From positions 297,334,982 through 297,398,981 of the forward strand of contig NC_089490.1 of assembly GCF_036850765.1 (NCBI RefSeq): a stretch of 64,000 bases of DNA, given 5' to 3'. The notes under the pieces are model-generated. The model was not told the origin of the DNA, did not search any database, and saw only the letters and a program-made list of their open reading frames with translations. The stretch's first letter is position 1, and every line of letters starts with the position of its first letter. Shown piece by piece: positions 57,953 to 64,000 of the stretch. The DNA comes from Saccopteryx bilineata. Lineage: Eukaryota > Chordata > Mammalia > Chiroptera > Emballonuridae. The position numbers and the translations under genes were made by a program.

Positions 57953-58129
57953 ATCTAGAACAAAAGAAGTTAGTTCTTCTACTTGCAAGATGTGCAGAAA
58001 CATAAGAAATCCAAGGAGAATTGTCTCCCAGCAACATTCATGAGATAGATAGATGTACTTCTAGAAACAGGATTCATCTAAAGTCACTTAAATATTCAGA
58101 GGACCTCCTACCACATTCCAAGAATGTTG

Positions 58130-58565
58130 AAACTTAAAAGTAAATTCCTTGACTTACATAACTTTTTATATCTCTTAAAATCTTGGGCGAGTCTAGATTC
58201 TGTTACAACTGTGGGAGAAATAATTACAGCTCACTTAATTTCCATGTTCTTCCCATATTTCCCTGTACGATTGCAATTAGATGGGGAATCTTCTTTTACA
58301 CTTTACCACTTCAAAGAGAGAACAAACAAGGGAGGGCACGAATTCTCCATTCCCTCACTTTATCTGATGTAGGAAGTATGGAGACACTGAGAGGCTAGTG
58401 TCTGTTAGCTTGGGACTCTGAGTGACTATGTGGATCAGAGTTCCTTTGCCAATCAGTGCTAGACACATACGTGAATGAGAAATAAAACTGTATTGTGTTA
58501 AACCACTGAGACTTCAATGTTCATCTGTTTTCACAGCATAGCAGTGTATCTCAAATAATACAGTA
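58130..58565 (+). mobile_element. MLT1-like MaLR LTR (3' half best preserved)
   Basis: 'gagaaataaaactgtattgt', 'gttaaaccactgagacttca' and 'cacagcatagcagtgtatct' reproduce the MLT1 end ('gtgttaagccactgagattt...cagcatagc'). The 5' half is poorly conserved. Confidence 0.65.
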
Positions 58566-58689
58566 GTTCTTTATCTTATAATGGTGCACGTATTTGAAGA
58601 ACAAAGATTTTACTTTGAATTCTAATAAGCTCTCCACTGCTAAAATTAAATAAGCTTCCACTGAGTTATGAAAATTCTGATGAAATATA

Positions 58690-58885
58690 ATTAATTTGTG
58701 GGGGGGAAGGGAGTAAAGAGGGACAAATAAACAGTGACAGAAGGTGATTTGGCTTTGAGTGATGAGCATTCAATACAATCAACAGTTCAGGTGTTGTGGA
58801 GATATTCACCTGAAACTTATGTACTCTTGTTGATCAATGTCACTCCATTATATTTGATTTCTAAATAAAAAAATAAATTATTTTT
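58690..58885 (+). mobile_element. L1 3'-UTR fragment (plus strand)
   Basis: 'agtgatgagcattcaataca', 'atattcacctgaaacttatg' and 'ttgatcaatgtcactccatt', then an A-rich end. The same L1 ending appears in reverse at 61660-61855. Confidence 0.7.
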
Positions 58886-59235
58886 TTTAAAAAATATAAC
58901 TACTTCTTTCACATACATCTGCCTTCAATAAGAAGCTATAAGCATGAGTTCACAGGAGCTGAGCAGGGCTGTCAAGGACAGGACATTGTGGACGCCTCTC
59001 ATTCATAGGGCTGCCAGGAGTCAGTGCTGACTCGGTGGCACATAAAAACAACCTGAATAGGTTTTAACTGTGTAAAAGATGTTGAAATGCCTTAAAAAAA
59101 GGTTTCTGTATACTACAAGCATTCTAATGTGAAATAATGAGCAGTTTTCTTTTCCATGTGATTCATAAACTTCACAGATAAAGGTCTCTGTTCTCAATGT
59201 ATTCATCAATATTTCACTCAATTTTCATTCATTCA
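58886..59235. other. Unassigned sequence
   Basis: No gene or clear repeat. The 66-codon minus-strand frame at 59021-59221 has no known domain. Confidence 0.4.
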
Positions 59236-59365
59236 CTCAGCCCCTTCAATTAAGAAATTATACTGTGTGTTTACAGAAAAAGGGCCTATTAATTTTACCA
59301 GGAATGGATGTTGGAACTTGTAAAATGCATTTTCTGCATTTATTTAGATGATCATATGATTTTTA

Positions 59366-59563
59366 ATTTAATTTTAAAGATTTTATTTATTGATTTTAGA
59401 AAGAGGAGAGAGAGAGAGAAAGAGGTGGAGGTAGTAGGAGCAGGAAGCAGCAACTTGTAGTAGTTGCTTCTCATATGTGCTTTGACCAAGCAAGCCTGGG
59501 TTTTGAACTGGTGACCTCAGCATTCCAGGTCAACACTTTATTCACTGTGCCAGCAAAGGTCAG
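59366..59563 (-). mobile_element. Short bat-type tRNA-derived SINE (minus strand), diverged
   Basis: 'ctcatatgtgctttgaccaa', 'gggttttgaactggtgacct' and 'caggtcaacactttattcac' then 'gccagcaaaggtcag' mark a worn copy of the short subfamily with a GA-rich tail. The flanking duplication is weak (about TGATTTwAA), which fits greater age. Confidence 0.85.
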
Positions 59564-60032
59564 TTGATTTAAAATTTTTTAATGTTCTAATGAGCTGTTT
59601 AAAATGTTAATATCATAAATTATATTTCCTGATTTTCTGAAATCTTGCATTTTGAAATCAACTTCTCTTGATTATAATGTATTAACTTTTCAATATATTG
59701 TTGGGTTCCATTTGTTAAAACTTTAAAAAATTTGCATTTATGTTAATGAGAGATATTGGTCTGATGTTTTCTCAAGATACTTTTGATGTTGCTCCACTGA
59801 TTTCTGGCTTGCATTGTTTCCCATGTGAAATCTGCTGTTATTTTCATCTGTATTCCTTAGTATATAATGTGTCTCTTTTCCTTTGGCTGTTTTTAAGATT
59901 TTCTCTTTATCTCTGGCTTTAAGCAATTCGATGATAATATTCTGGTTTTTTTCTACTTGGATTTTTTTGAATTTGTTTCTGTGGATTTACAGTTTGTATC
60001 AAATTTGGAAAGATTTCCTCCATGATTTCTTT

Positions 60033-60436
60033 TTTTTTTTTTTTTTTTTTTTTTCATTTTTCTGAAGCTGGAAACAGGGAGAGACAGTCAGACAGACTCC
60101 CGCATGCGCCCGACCGGGATCCACCCGGCCCGCCCACCAGGGGCGGTGCTATGCCCCCCAGGGGGGGATGCTCTGCCCATCCTAGGCGTCGCCATGTTGC
60201 GACCAGAGCCACTCTAGCACCTGAGGCAGAGGCCACAGAGCCATCCCCAGCGCCCGGGCCATCTTTGCTCCAATGGAGCCTCGGCTGCGGGAGGGGAAGA
60301 GAGAGACAGAGAGGAAAGCGCGGCGGAGGGGTGGAGAAGCAAATGGGCGCTTCTCCTGTGTGCCCTGGCCGGGAATCGAACCTGGGTCCTCCGCACGCTA
60401 GGCCGACGCTCTACCGCTGAGCCAACCGGCCAGGGC
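60033..60436 (-). mobile_element. Long bat-type tRNA-derived SINE, youngest-looking copy (minus strand)
   Basis: It has a long poly-T on plus (A tail), the full long body, and intact Pol III boxes. On the minus strand the A box TGGCTCAGCGG is at plus 60414-60424 and the B box GGTTCGATTCC at plus 60372-60382; both match the consensus TRGCNNAGNGG / GGTTCGANTCC. Perfect 17-bp duplication TCCTCCATGATTTCTTT (60016-60032 and 60437-60453). It contains an internal partial duplication around 'ccaccaggggcggtgctatg' / 'ccccagggggggatgctctg'. ORFs at 60022-60420, 60054-60236 and 60214-60480 are by-products. Confidence 0.96.
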
Positions 60437-60560
60437 TCCTCCATGATTTCTTTAAATATTTTTTCTGTCATCCTTCCCACTCATCTTCTAGGACTCAAAT
60501 TATACATACTCAGCAAAAGGGAAAATGGACTTGGGGTACACAGAAATCTGTCGTGAATAT

Positions 60561-61090
60561 TCTAAATCAACAACAGATTCTGCTCCAACGTTTGCACTGG
60601 CTTTTTCTAATTCTGTAGTTCACAATAGGCACTTGAAATCATATTTGTTTTTCAAATATTAAGAAGTATTAAAAAAATTCCCAAATTTCCTCATTCAGAG
60701 AGACCTTATTTCAGAACCAAAGCTATTTCAGTGTAAACGAGTGCCCAATAACTATTGTCTAACTGGTTGGCTCTCTAATTTCAGATGTCTGCTTTCTTAA
60801 GCAAATAGTACTTCCCTTCACCTGGCAGACTGTACTGTACCTTCTTGGGTACTTCCTTGAAATAACTATCACATTCCCATGTGAAGTCACAATATAGTAA
60901 GATACATGTAATAATAGAATTATAGCTAGCAAATAGAATAAATACAGAGGAGGAAGCAATTAGCTCAGTCACAGATGAAAGGAAATTACAGAAGGCTATC
61001 AATAGAAAGAAAATCTTGAGTAGGAGTCTGAAGGATGCTAACCAGGTAGAAAAGAAGAGAAAGAATATATTAGACAAAATCATAGAAGCA
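60561..61090. other. Unassigned sequence
   Basis: The 100-codon minus-strand frame at 60781-61083 is hydrophobic (MILSNIFFLFFSTW start) but lies in AT-rich DNA and has no recognisable domain. I do not call it a gene. Confidence 0.35.
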
Positions 61091-61094
61091 CCAG

Positions 61095-61390
61095 AGAGTT
61101 TTCCGTAATAAGATTATTGAGAGCCTTCCAGTACTGTGGAAGAACATAATGGGAGAAGTAGAAAGAAGATTAAGGTTGGAAAGGAGGATGTCTTGTGTAC
61201 CATGATGGGGAGTTTGAATATAAATAGAGGACTGACATGGTCATATTTACATTTCAAAAAAATTTACTCTGGTAACTATGTAGCATAAAGAAATAGTAAA
61301 GGTTAGGAAATTTGTGAAGAGAATTGTAATCCAGAAAAAATTTAACAAAATCTTAGATTAAAGGAGCAAAAGAAATAAGATAAGACAGAT
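61095..61390. repeat. Piece of the unnamed mammal-wide repeat
   Basis: 'ctgacatggtcatatttaca', 'ttactctggtaactatgtag' and 'agataagacagattcaggag' follow the same old consensus suspected at 1-1250, in the part that would precede it. Confidence 0.35.
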
Positions 61391-61404
61391 TCAGGAGATA
61401 ATTG

Positions 61405-61560
61405 GTTTATTTTTATTACCTACTGGCTGCTAGGCACTGATCTAAATACCTAACATATATGAACACATTTCTTTCTTCCTATCACCCTTAGAAAGTACAT
61501 ATAAAGCTACATATAAAAATTCTGAGATCACATACATGTGTAACCAGCAGGTATTTTGAC
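61405..61560 (-). mobile_element. MIR SINE fragment (minus strand)
   Basis: 'ttacctactggctgctaggc', 'actgatctaaatacctaaca' and 'tatatgaacacatttctttc' follow the reverse-complemented MIR end ('ttactatgtgccaggcactgttctaa'). Confidence 0.6.
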
Positions 61561-61659
61561 CTATTTTTTTTAAAGCCCACATTTTTATTTCCTGTTAAGG
61601 CTTGTTAAGTATGGAATACAAAAGGAAGGTTATTTCATTATTTCATACTGTATTTTGAT

Positions 61660-61855
61660 TTTATATTTTTTATTTAGAAATTAAATTTAATGGGGTGACT
61701 TTGATCAATAAGAGCACATAGGTTTCAGGTGAACATCTCTACAGCATTTGAATTGTTGATTGTGTTGTGTGCTGATCACCCAAAGTCAAATCATTTTTCA
61801 TCACTATTTGTCCCTCTTTACTTCCTTCCTCCCCACCCCCTCCCTGGCCCATGTT
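61660..61855 (-). mobile_element. L1 3'-UTR fragment (minus strand)
   Basis: 'aatttaatggggtgactttg', 'atcaataagagcacataggt', 'ttcaggtgaacatctctaca', 'gctgatcacccaaagtcaaa', then a C-rich stretch 'ccccaccccctccctggccc'. It is the reverse of the same L1 ending as 58690-58885. Confidence 0.75.
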
Positions 61856-63020
61856 TTGACCTTAGGAAGCACAACAAACAGAATTTGGGAACTGGGTATA
61901 GGAATAGTGGAATTCTATTAGTACCTAGTAAGTATTAAGTAAAAGGTAATGAATGAAGACATGACTATGTCTTCATCAAACAGGGTCATTCCTTGCATTG
62001 ATTTCTATAGGAAATGTCAAGTTCTGTAAAAATTTTGGTTTGTATTATTAAAATTTTTTTTTTAACAAACCACAGAGCTAGAATGAACAGTAAGTTAAGT
62101 TTGCATACTCTGGAGTATAATGCTCTCATTCCTCAGAACATGAGTTTGACTTCCAACCCAGAACACACATATACTCACGAGCATTCCTTGATGAAAGGAA
62201 TAAAAAAAATGGCTTTCTCCCTTGCTCTCTACTTCTTCTTGTTAGCTCTGACCAATATGTGGCTTCTCTAATTATTAAATAGACCTAACAGTTGGGCTGA
62301 TTATCCAGGAAAGTGTGGGCTCTTCACAGACAGGGCTGAAGTTGGCTGACAACATCACCTACTGGTCCTTTAGCACAAGGGGTAGTATTCATTTCTAGCC
62401 TCTAGCAGCACATTCACAAGTTGGCCCCATAATTAACTAAATAGGCCCCTTCATTTAGGAGTGCCCCCGTCCTGAAGTCTCATTCCTGTCAGAGAGTCAT
62501 CTCTTCAAGCCTATTTACTGGGAAGAGAAGGACTATTTATAAAAGTAAACTTACCTTTGACGTGAATCAGCACATTAACATGCATTTGAAATTAGGATCA
62601 ATGGACCACATTCTAGACTCTCAGCCTCCACTGGCTCTGAAAAGATAGCCACGCCCATACAGTTTCATTTGCATTCTGTCAGGCACTTCATTACCTGCCA
62701 CAGGCTGGGGGAGCCAGCTGCTGAGGGGGGATTCCTGCTGGCTCCCGAATTCTCCAATGAAGCAATACGCTGAGTCAGCTCTAAGGTTACACAGACACAT
62801 ATCTCAGGAGAAAAGCCCAAGTATATAATGAGAGTTTAATAATACCAGAATACCTCCTCTCCTTATGCGTAATGTGTTATATTAGTGTGTGTGTGGGTGG
62901 GGGGGAGTGAGGAGATAGGTTAACTCCTAACAGAGGCTTGTGGATTAATTCAGTCTAATTAATTAAATATTTGTTGATTGTGCTGTACAGTGGTAATACC
63001 AAGAAAACTAACATATGGTG
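61856..63020. other. Repeat-poor unassigned sequence with an AP-1-like site
   Basis: 62440-62830 looks unique and somewhat GC-richer than its surroundings. It contains 'cgctgagtcagct' with a consensus AP-1 core TGAGTCA at 62771-62777. A (GT)n/G-rich tract lies at about 62883-62908. The 85-codon frame at 62014-62271 has no known domain. Confidence 0.35.
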
Positions 63021-63024
63021 TTTG

Positions 63025-63510
63025 CCTTTAAGATACTTACTATCAACCCAGCAATTCTAGGTATATATCCAAAGAAAACAAAATCACTATCTCAAAAAGG
63101 TATCTGCACACCATGTTCTTGATGGCATTAACAAAATAGCCAAGACACGGAAACAACCCAAGTGTCTGTCAGCAGATGAATGGATAAAGAAAAGGAAATG
63201 AATTTTATACACACACATACACATAAATATTATCTAGCCATAAAAAGAAGAAAATCTTCAAGGATGAACCTTGAAGGCATTGTGCACATGAAACAAGTCA
63301 AAGACAAATACTGTTTTATCTCAGTTATAGGGGAATCTTTACAAAAACCACACTCAGAAACAGAGTACACCTTGGTGGTTACCAGAGGTGGGGAAAGGTA
63401 GTTCAAAAGCTACAAACTGCCAGTTATAAGATAAATATACTCCGAGGATGCAATGTACACCATGGTGACTATAGTTAATAATACTGCATTGTATATTTGA
63501 AAGTTGCTAA
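63025..63510 (+). mobile_element. Old L1 3' end (plus strand)
   Basis: 'acccagcaattctaggtata', 'ccaaagaaaacaaaatcact', 'cggaaacaacccaagtgtct', 'cagatgaatggataaagaaa', 'tatctagccataaaaagaag' (ORF2 end), then the 3'UTR text 'ccttggtggttaccagaggt', 'atgtacaccatggtgactat' and 'agttaataatactgcattgt'. Multiple disabling changes. Confidence 0.8.
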
Positions 63511-64000
63511 GAGAGTAGGTAGAGGCAGGATCTATTTATCCACTGCAACAGGACTTTACACAGGGAATATTGGCCTATTTGAATAGGTTGGTATATTTGC
63601 TGTAGGGAGTAGATAGGAATTCATATCTAATTACTTATAGTTTCTTCAGTTAAATAAGATATAAAGTCATCCATTAGGAGTGAAAAGGGAGGTGTTTTGT
63701 TGAGGTTTGAAGTACTGTTTGAGTATTAAGAGTTTGTAAAATCTTTTGACCACTTTCTATTTCTAGGTGCTCTGGAAATACCTTTTATTTCTTATTAAAA
63801 AATCAAAATATCGTCTAGCCCAGAGAATGCTCATAGATAACAATGGAAGATTGCAAAACATCATTTATTCTTTATTATTGAGTTTGAATTTATCTACATG
63901 TATACTTATGCCGTTATATTATAAGACTATAAATATTGAGATTTTATAAAGATTATAAAATTATAAATATTGACTGTGTGAGAGGCATTGGAGATTATCT
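63511..64000. other. Unassigned AT-rich sequence to the window end
   Basis: No gene or repeat is recognised; the 60-codon frame at 63767-63949 has no known domain. Confidence 0.4.

Larger units (their letters stand above)
59236..60560 (-). mobile_element. Ancient L1 remnants (minus strand) interrupted by two SINEs
   Basis: 'attttctgcatttatttaga' (59329) and 'gatcatatgatttttaattt' are the reverse-complemented reverse-transcriptase region, and 'aatgagagatattggtctga' continues it after the SINE. From 59780 'gttgctccactgatttctgg', 'cttgcattgtttcccatgtg', 'gctgtttttaagattttctc' and 'tctggctttaagcaattcga' is old ORF1-side text. Stops abound. Confidence 0.65.

Noticed and set aside
60214..60480. 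tRNA gene in this SINE, and likewise in the heads at 5378, 41046, 14232 and 4916
   Set aside because: The tRNA-like A and B boxes belong to SINE heads with bodies, A-rich tails and target duplications; no complete cloverleaf with mature tRNA ends was seen.
60781..61083. 100-codon hydrophobic minus-strand frame
   Set aside because: AT-rich DNA commonly gives Phe/Leu/Ile-rich frames; no domain or context supports a gene.
1..64000. Host protein-coding exons
   Set aside because: No frame outside L1 shows a recognisable domain or convincing splice-site framing. Short exons cannot be excluded without transcript or conservation data.
1..64000. CRISPR arrays, operons, phage or bacterial elements
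   Set aside because: The repeat content is mammalian; the regularly repeated tracts are microsatellites or L1 monomers, with no spacer structure or cas-like genes.

Overview
The window is nuclear DNA from a mammal, most probably a bat. It has no operons or bacterial signals. Old mammal-wide repeats (MIR, LINE2, MaLR-type LTRs, decayed L1) lie under many younger tRNA-headed SINEs of two shapes I recognise from bat genomes: a ~190 bp form with a GA/CT-rich tail, and a ~350-400 bp form with the long 'Ves/Rhin-like' body. hAT-type MITEs of the kind known from bats are also present. A horseshoe-bat-like (rhinolophoid) source is my best guess, from memory of the SINE consensus; it is not proven by the sequence. 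I found no exon of a host protein-coding gene that I can defend, so this is intergenic or deep intronic sequence.

Layout: 1-14.9 kb is old repeats with a foldback MITE (2511-2752), several SINEs, and two neighbouring solo LTRs in opposite orientation (12945-13495 minus, 13682-14039 plus), each with a perfect 5-bp target duplication. 14.95-22.76 kb is a full-length LINE-1 on the minus strand with both ORFs open: ORF1 of 331 aa and ORF2 of 1275 aa, with the catalytic residues checked present. 24.88-32.67 kb is a second full-length LINE-1 on the same strand, with a perfect 19-bp target duplication. It is colinear in ORF2 with the first copy but killed by one nonsense codon in ORF1 and two in ORF2. 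33-46 kb is decayed L1 with nested SINEs, MaLR-type and MIR pieces. 46.5-48.8 kb holds two 5'-truncated L1 copies of different subfamilies. 50.1-50.26 kb is a 167-bp uninterrupted pyrimidine tract. 57.65-57.95 kb is a hAT MITE with TIRs and an 8-bp duplication. 59-64 kb is old L1 carrying the youngest-looking SINE of the window (60033-60436).

How the parts work together: the LINE-1 proteins are the only apparently functional coding sequences. ORF1p (RNA-binding trimer) and ORF2p (endonuclease plus reverse transcriptase) form the machinery that mobilises L1, and in trans the SINEs. The 12-20 bp duplications and A-rich tails on most SINEs here are what that machinery leaves. The most notable finding is that the two L1 copies share the 3' part of the 5'UTR and the extreme 5' end, but carry different central promoter blocks: ~243-bp monomers in one and 33-bp GC-rich repeats in the other. 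I do not see an undescribed multi-gene system.
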